Below, piece after piece: positions 41,511 through 48,930 of a DNA stretch of 64,000 nucleotides. The translations under genes were made by a program, and so were the position numbers. The DNA is from an uncultured Clostridia bacterium. GTDB taxonomy: Bacteria; Bacillota; Clostridia; Christensenellales; Borkfalkiaceae. The stretch is taken from the NCBI GenBank assembly GCA_947631925.1, contig CANRNE010000010.1, positions 1 through 64,000 on the forward strand, written 5' to 3'. The notes beneath the pieces were generated by a model. The model was not told where the DNA came from. It saw only the letters and a program-made list of their open reading frames with translations, and did not search any database. Numbering within the stretch: the stretch's first letter is position 1; every line of letters starts with the position of its first letter.

Positions 41511-44500
41511 ATGTACAAGAAAGTAGACACATCATTGGAATTCGTCGGGCGCGAACAGGAGATTTTAACCTTCTGGAAGGACAACCACATCTTCGAAGAA
41601 TCCATCAAAAAGAACGAGGGCGGGAAGGAATTTTCCTTCTTCGACGGCCCGCCCACGGCGAACGGAAAGCCGCACATCGGGCATGTCCTCACCCGCGTCA
41701 TGAAGGACATCATCCCCCGCTACCACACGATGAAGGGGGAGCACGTCCTGCGCAAGGCGGGTTGGGATACGCACGGCCTCCCCGTGGAGCTCGAGGTGGA
41801 GAAGTCCCTCGGCTTCGACGGCAAGCAGGACATCGAGCGGTACGGCATCGAGCCCTTCATCCAAAAGTGCAAGCAATCGGTCTGGAAGTATCAGAGCGAG
41901 TGGGAGAAGATGTCGGACGCCGTCGGCTATTGGGTGGATATGGAGCATCCCTATGTCACCTATCACAACGACTACATCGAATCCGAGTGGTGGGCGCTCA
42001 AGGAGATGCACAAGAAGGGGCTCTTATACAGGGGGCACAAGATTGTTCCCTACTGCCCGCGCTGCGGCACCGCGCTCTCCTCGCATGAGGTGGCGCAGGG
42101 ATATAAGGACGTCAAGGAGACCTCCGCCGTCGCCCGCTTCCTCGTAAAGGGGAGGAAAAGCACCTACATTCTCGCATGGACGACGACGCCGTGGACGCTC
42201 CCCTCCAACGTCGCCCTCTGCATGAATCCCGAGGAAGATTACGTCGAAATCGAGGCGGACGGCGCCCATTACATTCTCGCCGAGGCGCTCGTCGGCAAAT
42301 TTTTCGAGACGTATGAAGTCCTCTCCCGCAAGAAGGGGAAGGAGTACGAGGGGACGGAGTACGAGCCGCTCTTCGACTATGCGAAGGGAAGTTTCCGCGA
42401 AAAGGCGTACTATGTCGTCTGTGACGGCTATGTCACCCTCACGGACGGCACCGGCGTCGTGCACATCGCTCCCGCATTCGGGGAGGACGACTACCGCGTG
42501 GGGAAGAGATACCGTCTGCCCGTCGTGCAGCTCGTCAACGAGCGCGGCTGTTTCGACGAGCGCTGCCCCGAACTTTGCGGCCTGTTTGCCAAGAAGGCGG
42601 ACAAAGTCGTGCTCGACATGCTCAAGGCGCGCGGCCTGCTCTACAAAAAACTTCCCTATGAGCACAGCTACCCGCACTGCTGGCGGTGCGACACGCCCCT
42701 TCTCTATTATGCCCGCGCGAGCTGGTTTATCGAGGTCACCAAGGTGAAGGAGAGGCTGATTGCCAACAACCGCTCCGTCAATTGGATGCCCGACAACGTC
42801 AAAGAGGGGAGAATGGGCAACTTCCTCGAGAACGTCATCGACTGGGGGCTCTCCCGCGACCGCTATTGGGGGACGCCGCTCCCCGTCTGGGTGTGTGAAG
42901 ATTGCGGCGGGTTCGAAGTCATCGGCTCCCGCAAGGAGCTCTCCGAGAAGACGGGCGCGCCCGAGGACATCGAACTGCACCGTCCCTATCTCGACAAACT
43001 CACCTGCAAATGCCCCGCCTGCGGCGGCGTGATGCGGCGCACCCCCGAAGTCGCCGACTGCTGGTTCGATTCGGGCTCCATGCCCTTTGCGCAGTATCAC
43101 TATCCCTTCGAAAACAAGGACCTCTTCGAGGAGACCTTCCCCGCCGACTTCATCTCGGAAGCGGTGGACCAGACGCGGGGTTGGTTCTATGTCCTGCTCG
43201 TCATCTCCACCATTCTCTTCGACCGCGCCCCTTTCAGAAACTGCATCGTCTTAGGGCATGTCAACGACAAGGACGGCATCAAGATGAGCAAGCACAAGGG
43301 CAACGTCGTCGACCCGTGGACGGTGCTCTCCAAGCAGGGCGCGGACGCCGTGCGGTGGTATTTCTACACCAACAGCGCGCCGTGGATTCCCTCCCGCTTC
43401 GGCGAAGAGGCCGTCTCCGAGAGCCAGAGAAAATTTCAGGGCACGCTCTGGAACAGCTACGCTTTCTTCACCCTGTATGCGGAAATCGACGGCTACAACC
43501 CCGCAAAGTATGACTTGAAGAAGTGTAAGCTCTCCCTCATGGACAAGTGGGTGCTCTCCAAACTCAACACCCTCGTCAAAAATACGGACGAGATGCTCGC
43601 CGTCTACAACATCACGGACAGCGCGCGCGCCATTCAGGACTTTTCCGACGAGCTCTCAAACTGGTACGTCCGCCGCGGCAGGGAGCGCTATTGGGGCAAC
43701 GGCATGACGGAGGACAAGGCGGCGGCGTATACCACGCTCTACACCGTTCTCGTCACCCTCGCCAAACTTCTCGCCCCCTATACCCCCTTCATGTCGGAGA
43801 TGATGTATCGCAATCTCGTCGTCCCGTTCTTCCCCGACGCCCCCCGCTCGGTGCACCTCTGTGACTACCCGATTGCGGACATGGTATGGTCGAATCCCGT
43901 CTTGGAGGCGGGCATGGAGGACGTTCTCAAGGTCGTGGAACTGGGAAGAAGCGCGAGAAGTTCGCAAAATCTCAAGAACCGCCAGCCCCTTCGCGAAATG
44001 ATTGTCGCCTCCGACCGCGCCGTCGCCATCTCGGGCGAACTCGAGGCGGTCACCCTCGACGAGCTCAACGTGAAAACGCTCCGCCTCGTGCGGGGCGGCG
44101 AATCCCTCGTCAGCTATTCGCTCAAGCCGCAACTTCGCACATTGGGGCCCAAATATGGCAAGAAATTGCGCCTCATCTCCGAATTTCTCGCAACCTGCAA
44201 CGCGCGGGAAGTCGTGGACGCCGTGCGCGCGAACGGCTCCTATTCGGTGGATTTGGACGGCGAAGTCGTCCTCACCGAGGATGATTTGCAGATTTTCACC
44301 TCCTCCGCAGCGGGCTATGCCACCGCGCAGGGGTACGGCATCACCGTGGCGCTCGACACCGCGCTCGACGAGGCCCTTCTCGACGAGGGGTGCGAACGCG
44401 AACTCGTCTCCCGCATTCAGACGATGCGGAAGGAGGCGGGATTTGAAGTCACCGACCGCATCACCGTGCGCTACCGCGCCACGGGCAGGGCGGAGCGGGT

Positions 44501-44627
44501 GCTCTCGGGCGGCGCGCTCGCGAAAGACGTCCTCGCGGACACCGTCGAAGCGGGCGAAGGGGAGGGCTATACGAAGTCCTTCGACGTGGGCGAAGACGCC
44601 GTCACCCTCACCGTCGCCAAGGTATAA
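41511..44627 (+). CDS. ileS: Isoleucyl-tRNA synthetase, type II
   Basis: A 1038-residue class I synthetase charging tRNA-Ile. The HIGH-type motif is KPHIGH in PPTANGKPHIGHVL, and the KMSKS-type motif is KMSKH at 591-595. A CP1 editing domain lies between (about 190-420), with TTPWTLPSN. The long C-terminus (about 830-1038) and overall wording match the eukaryote-like type II IleRS common in Clostridia, a class known for low sensitivity to mupirocin. AGGAG precedes the ATG. It is transcribed alone behind the T-box-like leader and a terminator. Confidence 0.95.
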   Translation: MYKKVDTSLEFVGREQEILTFWKDNHIFEESIKKNEGGKEFSFFDGPPTANGKPHIGHVLTRVMKDIIPRYHTMKGEHVLRKAGWDTHGLPVELEVEKSLGFDGKQDIERYGIEPFIQKCKQSVWKYQSEWEKMSDAVGYWVDMEHPYVTYHNDYIESEWWALKEMHKKGLLYRGHKIVPYCPRCGTALSSHEVAQGYKDVKETSAVARFLVKGRKSTYILAWTTTPWTLPSNVALCMNPEEDYVEIEADGAHYILAEALVGKFFETYEVLSRKKGKEYEGTEYEPLFDYAKGSFREKAYYVVCDGYVTLTDGTGVVHIAPAFGEDDYRVGKRYRLPVVQLVNERGCFDERCPELCGLFAKKADKVVLDMLKARGLLYKKLPYEHSYPHCWRCDTPLLYYARASWFIEVTKVKERLIANNRSVNWMPDNVKEGRMGNFLENVIDWGLSRDRYWGTPLPVWVCEDCGGFEVIGSRKELSEKTGAPEDIELHRPYLDKLTCKCPACGGVMRRTPEVADCWFDSGSMPFAQYHYPFENKDLFEETFPADFISEAVDQTRGWFYVLLVISTILFDRAPFRNCIVLGHVNDKDGIKMSKHKGNVVDPWTVLSKQGADAVRWYFYTNSAPWIPSRFGEEAVSESQRKFQGTLWNSYAFFTLYAEIDGYNPAKYDLKKCKLSLMDKWVLSKLNTLVKNTDEMLAVYNITDSARAIQDFSDELSNWYVRRGRERYWGNGMTEDKAAAYTTLYTVLVTLAKLLAPYTPFMSEMMYRNLVVPFFPDAPRSVHLCDYPIADMVWSNPVLEAGMEDVLKVVELGRSARSSQNLKNRQPLREMIVASDRAVAISGELEAVTLDELNVKTLRLVRGGESLVSYSLKPQLRTLGPKYGKKLRLISEFLATCNAREVVDAVRANGSYSVDLDGEVVLTEDDLQIFTSSAAGYATAQGYGITVALDTALDEALLDEGCERELVSRIQTMRKEAGFEVTDRITVRYRATGRAERVLSGGALAKDVLADTVEAGEGEGYTKSFDVGEDAVTLTVAKV

Positions 44628-44654
44628 GCGAAAAAACTTCATGACGGCATAAAA

Positions 44655-44684
44655 AAAGAACCGCCGATTTGGCGGTTCTTTTTC
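44655..44684. terminator. Bidirectional terminator between ileS and pepV
   Basis: AAAGAACCGCC (44655-44665) pairs with GGCGGTTCTTT (44671-44681) around GATTT. It has T runs on the plus strand and A runs (44651-44657) giving T on the minus strand, serving both convergent genes. Confidence 0.88.
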
Positions 44685-44707
44685 GGACATGGGTGCCTCG
44701 TTTTGTG

Positions 44708-45976
44708 TCATGAGGTCAATTTTTCGATGGCTTTCGCATAGATTTCGAGCAGGAGATTGACGCGCTCCACGGAGATATATTCGTCCGCCTGATGGATGAC
44801 GGCCTCGTCGCCCTCCATCTCGGGCCCGAACGCCACGCCGTGCTTGAGGGCGCGCGCATACGTTCCGCCGCCGATGGCAACGGGGGCGGCCTTCTTGCCC
44901 GTGCACTCCTCATAGACGGAGAGCAGCGTCTGCACGAGGTCGCAGTCTTTGTCGGCGAGCAGGGGCGCCTGATGGCTGAGCGTCTCATACTTGACGCCGA
45001 ATTTCTTGAGATAGGAATAGACATCCTTCTCGCTCAGCGTTGCGGGATAGCGGATGTCGCACACGAGCTGCAAGTCGCCCTTGCGGTACTGCACGATGTT
45101 GGGCGAAATCGTTAGATTTCCCGTCTCGTCCTGCAGATTTTTCATGCCGTAAATGTCCGCAAAGACGCACTCGTAGGCGCGCTTTGCCGCCTCGCACCCG
45201 TCGGAGAAGTAGCGAAGGAGGGGCCCGATGGCGTTGACGCCCTTTTCGGGGGTGGAGCCGTGGGCGCACTTGCCATGGAAGAAAAGTTTTTTCTTGCGGA
45301 CTTCTATTCCGAAAGATTCGGCGCGTTCGAGGTCCACCGAGCGCGTGCTCGCCTCGCAAAAATCGCAGACCATATTGACGCTTGTGCCGCCCTTGAAGTA
45401 GGTGAAGGGAGGCTTGTGAGCGGGAAAATGCAGACGGATGTGCAAAATGCCCTTCTCCGCATAGATGACGGGGAAGTCGGCATCGGGCGAGAAGCCCTCA
45501 TCGGGCATCGTCGCAACCTCGCGGTAATGGGCAATGCAGCCCCAGCCGCTCTCCTCGTTGCAGCCGACAATAAGTTTGATGCAACGCTTGGGCACGAAGC
45601 CCGAATCTTTGAGCTGTTTGAGCGCATACAGACAGCAGACGGCGGGACCCTTGTCGTCCACGGTTCCCCGTCCCCAGATTTTCCCGTCCTCCACGGCGCC
45701 GCCGAAGGGGTCCTTCGTCCAGCCGCTGCCCGCGGGAACGACGTCGAGATGGCAGAGAATGGCAAAGGGTTCGCCCTCGCCGAAGAGGACTTCCCCCGCA
45801 TAGCCGTCGTAGTCGTGCGTTTCGAAGCCGAGGCTCTCCGCAAGACTCAAGAAGGCGTGCAGACATTCGAGCGCGCCCTTTCCGAAGGGGGCGTGCCGCG
45901 TGCGCTTTTTTTTCGAAGAATCGTAGCGGACGAGCTCGGAGATGCTCTTGACCGCAGAATCGAGATAACTATTCAT
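44708..45976 (-). CDS. pepV: M20-family dipeptidase (PepV-like)
   Basis: A 422-residue zinc peptidase of the M20 family. Metal-binding motifs: LCHLDVVPAG (about 72-81) with the catalytic Asp, GRGTVDDKGP (about 100-109) and CNEESGWG (about 138) with the catalytic Glu. A dimerisation/lid domain occupies about 190-320, and the last His ligand is near the C-terminus. PepV-type enzymes cleave dipeptides such as Xaa-His and broad hydrophobic dipeptides in the cytoplasm. Start 45976 follows GGGGAGG and is downstream of a good promoter; the longer frame runs into the promoter. Confidence 0.9.
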   Translation of the reverse strand: MNSYLDSAVKSISELVRYDSSKKKRTRHAPFGKGALECLHAFLSLAESLGFETHDYDGYAGEVLFGEGEPFAILCHLDVVPAGSGWTKDPFGGAVEDGKIWGRGTVDDKGPAVCCLYALKQLKDSGFVPKRCIKLIVGCNEESGWGCIAHYREVATMPDEGFSPDADFPVIYAEKGILHIRLHFPAHKPPFTYFKGGTSVNMVCDFCEASTRSVDLERAESFGIEVRKKKLFFHGKCAHGSTPEKGVNAIGPLLRYFSDGCEAAKRAYECVFADIYGMKNLQDETGNLTISPNIVQYRKGDLQLVCDIRYPATLSEKDVYSYLKKFGVKYETLSHQAPLLADKDCDLVQTLLSVYEECTGKKAAPVAIGGGTYARALKHGVAFGPEMEGDEAVIHQADEYISVERVNLLLEIYAKAIEKLTS

Positions 45977-46003
45977 TGCAACCTCCCCATGTGGAGCAAA
46001 ATC

Positions 46004-46032
46004 ATTGTAACAAATTCCGCAAACATTGTCAA
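46004..46032 (-). promoter_or_regulatory. Promoter of pepV
   Basis: On the minus strand: TTGACA (46027-46032), 17-nt spacer, TACAAT (46004-46009), 27 nt before the pepV ATG. Confidence 0.88.
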
Positions 46033-46090
46033 TCACTTTTCAAAAGGTCGAACTTTCGCGAATTTTTTTCGGAAAACTTGCCGCTTTTTC

Positions 46091-46119
46091 GTGCAAAAGA
46101 CGGGAAAATATGGTACAAT
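46091..46119 (+). promoter_or_regulatory. Promoter of the histidine kinase operon
   Basis: GTGCAA (46091-46096), 17-nt spacer, TACAAT (46114-46119) with an extended TGG before the -10. It is divergent from the pepV promoter. Confidence 0.65.
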
Positions 46120-46153
46120 AGGCGCATAGAGCGTTGTTCTTTCGGGGTGAATC

Positions 46154-47407
46154 TTGCAAAAACCGTGGGAAAAACTCAATTACGGGGAAGCGGACAAGCG
46201 GCTGGTGCTCTTTCATAAGTACGCCCGCTATCTCATCTTCGGCGGCCTCATCGTCGCCGAGGCCTTCTTGCTCGCCGACAACTGGAACGCGCCAAGCGGC
46301 TTTCCCTTCCCGCTCTGGTACATCGTCCTTCCCGTCGTCCTTCTCATCACGGGGGAAAACGCCGCCAAGCTGTTCGCGGTGGACGATTTCAACAAGCGCA
46401 TCGCCTTCTATGTACTCGACTCGCTCGCGCTCCCCGTGCTCGCGGTGTTCACGGACGGCAACCTCATCTCGACGCTGTATGTCATCGTCCTCACCGAATT
46501 CTATTTGGGCGCGCCCCGCCTCTCGGACAGCATTGCGATGGCGGGCTCGTCCATCGTCCTCTTCTTTGCGACCTCCGCCCTGTCCGAATTCGTCCGCACG
46601 GGGGAGTTCGGCGACCTTCTTACCCTGTGGACGCAGATGGTGGGGGACCTCATCTTCATCATCATCCACTTCCTCGTCATCAACTTCGCCATCGTGTTCT
46701 ATCGCAAGAACGGCGAACTCACCCAGAAGAATCAGGAGCTCGCCGACAGCAACGAAAAGCTCACGGCGGCATACCGCGAACTGCAGGAGATGACCGCGCT
46801 CGAGGAGCGCCAGCGCATCGCGAAGGAGATTCACGACACGGCGGGGCACTCCATCACCACGGTAATCATGCAGACGGAGGCGGCAAAACTCGTCATTGAC
46901 AGCGACCCCGAGGACGCCAAGCGCAAAATTTCGGCGGCAAATCTGCAGGCCAAGCACGCCCTCGAGGAACTTCGGGAGAGCGTGCACCTCTTCTCGGGCA
47001 TGCAGACGGGGCAGACGCTCAAAGAGATGCTCGTCTCCATCATTCACGACTCGACGGACGGGACGGGCATCAACATCCGCTATGACATCGACGACGTGCA
47101 CCTCTGGGACGCACAGCAGCGCTTCCTTTGCAACTCGCTCAAGGAGGGCATCTCCAACGGACTGCGCCACGGCGGCGCGACGGCGTTCTATTTCGAGCTC
47201 AAGGAAGAGGGGAATTCGGTGAAATTTTTGCTCTCCGACAACGGGAAGGGGCTGGATGCCGCAAATTTGAAGGAGGGCTTCGGGCTCTCGGGCATGCACA
47301 AGCGCGCCGAAAGTCTGGGCGGGCGCGTCTGGTTCGAGACGGAACCGGACGAGGGATTTGAAATTCACATGACCTTGCCGCGCGGCGGGGAAAAAGGAGA
47401 CGTATGA
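46154..47407 (+). CDS. Membrane sensor histidine kinase (HisKA_3 / NarL-partner type)
   Basis: A 417-residue sensor kinase. Residues about 25-185 hold roughly five or six membrane helices with little extracytoplasmic sequence, so it may sense a membrane or intramembrane signal. A coiled-coil (about 190-215) leads to the HisKA_3 box with His227 in AKEIHDTAGHS. The ATPase domain has a degenerate N box (NSLKEGISNGLRHG), DNGKG near 362 and GFGLSGMHKRAESLGG. The start is TTG at 46154, 4 nt behind GGGGTGA. It is coupled to the response regulator by a 4-nt overlap. Confidence 0.88.
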   Translation: MQKPWEKLNYGEADKRLVLFHKYARYLIFGGLIVAEAFLLADNWNAPSGFPFPLWYIVLPVVLLITGENAAKLFAVDDFNKRIAFYVLDSLALPVLAVFTDGNLISTLYVIVLTEFYLGAPRLSDSIAMAGSSIVLFFATSALSEFVRTGEFGDLLTLWTQMVGDLIFIIIHFLVINFAIVFYRKNGELTQKNQELADSNEKLTAAYRELQEMTALEERQRIAKEIHDTAGHSITTVIMQTEAAKLVIDSDPEDAKRKISAANLQAKHALEELRESVHLFSGMQTGQTLKEMLVSIIHDSTDGTGINIRYDIDDVHLWDAQQRFLCNSLKEGISNGLRHGGATAFYFELKEEGNSVKFLLSDNGKGLDAANLKEGFGLSGMHKRAESLGGRVWFETEPDEGFEIHMTLPRGGEKGDV

Positions 47408-48048
47408 TAAAAGTACTCATCGTGGACGATCAGGCAATTCTCGCGGACGGCATCTCAAGCGTGCTCTCCTCCTGTCCCGACCTCGAAGTCGCAGGCATCG
47501 CACAGGACGGCATCAAGGCGGTGGAGGCGGTGAAGAAAATTTCCCCCGACGTCGTGCTCATGGACATCCGCATGCCCAACATGAACGGCGTCATCGCCAC
47601 GCAGGAGATAAAGCGCATCCGCCCCGAGACCAAGGTGCTCGTGCTCACGACGTTCGACGACAGCGACTATATTCTCAATGCCATCAACCACGGCGCGAGC
47701 GGGTATCTCCTCAAGGACATCTCCGCGAATGCGCTCATCGAGGCCGTCAAAAACGCCTACGCGGGGGACACCATTCTGCCCGCAAAGGTGGCGAAACGCA
47801 TTGCGGACGCGGCGCGCATGGTGAGTTCCGACCGCGAGATAAAACTCAAGCACAGGTTTGCCTTCTCCGAGCGCGAGGTGGAGATTGCCCTCATGATTTA
47901 CGAGGGCTTCACGAACAAACAGATTGCCTCCGCGCTCAAGCTCTCGGACGGCACGGCGCGCAACTACATCTCCTCCATCTACGAAAAACTCGGCGCCTCT
48001 TCGCGGCCCGATGCGGTAAATCTGATGCGGGAAACGCTCAACGCATAG
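47404..48048 (+). CDS. NarL/FixJ-family response regulator
   Basis: A 214-residue regulator paired with the upstream kinase. The receiver domain (1-120) has acidic Asp8/Asp9, phosphoacceptor Asp54 in DVVLMDIRMP, Thr in VLTTFDD and Lys in YLLKDIS. The LuxR-type helix-turn-helix (about 150-210) reads FSEREVEIALMIYEGFTNKQIASALKLSDGT. The recognition helix ends LSDGTARNYISSIYEKL. Targets are unknown. Its start lies in the kinase stop (ATGA). Confidence 0.92.
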   Translation: MIKVLIVDDQAILADGISSVLSSCPDLEVAGIAQDGIKAVEAVKKISPDVVLMDIRMPNMNGVIATQEIKRIRPETKVLVLTTFDDSDYILNAINHGASGYLLKDISANALIEAVKNAYAGDTILPAKVAKRIADAARMVSSDREIKLKHRFAFSEREVEIALMIYEGFTNKQIASALKLSDGTARNYISSIYEKLGASSRPDAVNLMRETLNA

Positions 48049-48144
48049 CGCGTTTGACAAAAAACGGGCATACCATGTCCGAGGTCTGCATGCAATTTTC
48101 GAAAAATTCCACGCAGAAAAAATTTCGCAAAAAAATTCGTAAAA

Positions 48145-48168
48145 CCCCCGAAAAACGGGGGCTTTTTT
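48145..48168 (+). terminator. Terminator of the two-component operon
   Basis: CCCCCG (48145-48150) and CGGGGG (48156-48161) around AAAAA, followed by C and T6 (48163-48168). Confidence 0.85.
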
Positions 48169-48178
48169 CGCGCAAACG

Positions 48179-48187
48179 TGGTATAAT
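48179..48187 (+). promoter_or_regulatory. Extended -10 promoter of rnpB
   Basis: TGG-TATAAT (48179-48187) lies 9 nt before the RNA start. No good -35 is seen, as that region is the preceding terminator. Confidence 0.65.
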
Positions 48188-48195
48188 AGAACCAT

Positions 48196-48599
48196 CCGAG
48201 CGGACTGCACTATCGCGGCGTGCCATAGAGCACGATGAGGAAAGTCCGGGCATCGCAGGGCAGGACGCCTGATAACGTCAGGTGAAGGCGACTTCAAGGA
48301 AAGTGCAACAGAAATAGACCGCCCGCTGAATTTCCCCGAGTGGGAAATGCCCACGGGCATGCGCCCGCGGCTGCGGGTAAGGGTGGAACGGCGAGGCAAG
48401 AGCTCACCGACGGGACGGTAACGCCCCGTGCCATGTAAACCCCGTCCGATGCAAGTTTGGGTCTCTCTCACAAGGGTTGCCCGCCCGAGGAAGACCGTGA
48501 ATAACGCTGGAGCCTGCCGGTGACGGCAGGCGTAGATAAATGGTAGTGCTACCGCGCTTTGCGCGGGGTGACAGAACCCGGCTTACAGGTCCGTCTCGG
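48196..48599 (+). ncRNA. rnpB: RNase P RNA, bacterial type A
   Basis: Catalytic RNA of RNase P, about 400 nt. The ends pair as helix P1 (CGAGCGGAC with GTCCGTCTCG). The conserved core blocks are present in order: GAGGAAAGTCCGGGC near 48235, GTGCAACAGAAATA near 48303, GCAAGAGCTCACCG near 48396 and CAGAACCCGGCTTA near 48572. It has its own extended -10 promoter and a terminator at 48611. Confidence 0.96.
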
Positions 48600-48610
48600 A
48601 TAATTTCGCA

Positions 48611-48638
48611 AAAAACCTTCCGCCTTCGGGAGGTTTTT
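48611..48638 (+). terminator. Terminator of rnpB
   Basis: AAAAACCTTCCG pairs with CGGGAGGTTTTT (one G-U) around CCTT, with a T-rich tail. Confidence 0.88.
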
Positions 48639-48692
48639 CCTTTTGTTTCAAATTCACAAAATGAAAATTTTTGTAAAAATTGTGGAAAACGG

Positions 48693-48723
48693 TTGACGGG
48701 GGGGGGTAAAGTTATGCTATAAT
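48693..48723 (+). promoter_or_regulatory. Promoter of the giant lipoprotein gene with a G9 tract in the spacer
   Basis: TTGACG (48693-48698) and TATAAT (48718-48723, with extended TGC before it) are 19 nt apart. A run of nine G spans 48698-48706. Loss of two G would restore the optimal 17-nt spacing, and gains or losses should alter strength. This is the layout of slipped-strand phase-variable promoters. Confidence 0.78.
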
Positions 48724-48930
48724 TATTTTGTACGTACGCGCATGCGTTAACAATTATTTTACGCGCGCGCATAATGTATGCGCGTGTAGGCTATATAACG
48801 TTCGTATCATTTCACTGCGCGCCGCCTTCGGCGCATGATTTACGGCGGAAGTGCAATATTGTGGATAGCACGAAGGCGTGCTTCCCGCCGCGCGGCAGAG
48901 CCGCAAAATACTTCTTTTTAAGGAGGCAGG
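48724..48930 (+). other. Structured 5' leader of the giant lipoprotein gene
   Basis: About 200 nt without a supportable gene. It includes alternating purine-pyrimidine runs (48731-48747 and 48761-48787) with the inverted repeat CGCGCATA/TATGCGCG, and a small hairpin GCACG-AAGG-CGTGC at about 48868-48881. It ends in an AAGGAGG site at 48920-48926. No known riboswitch is recognised. Confidence 0.5.
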
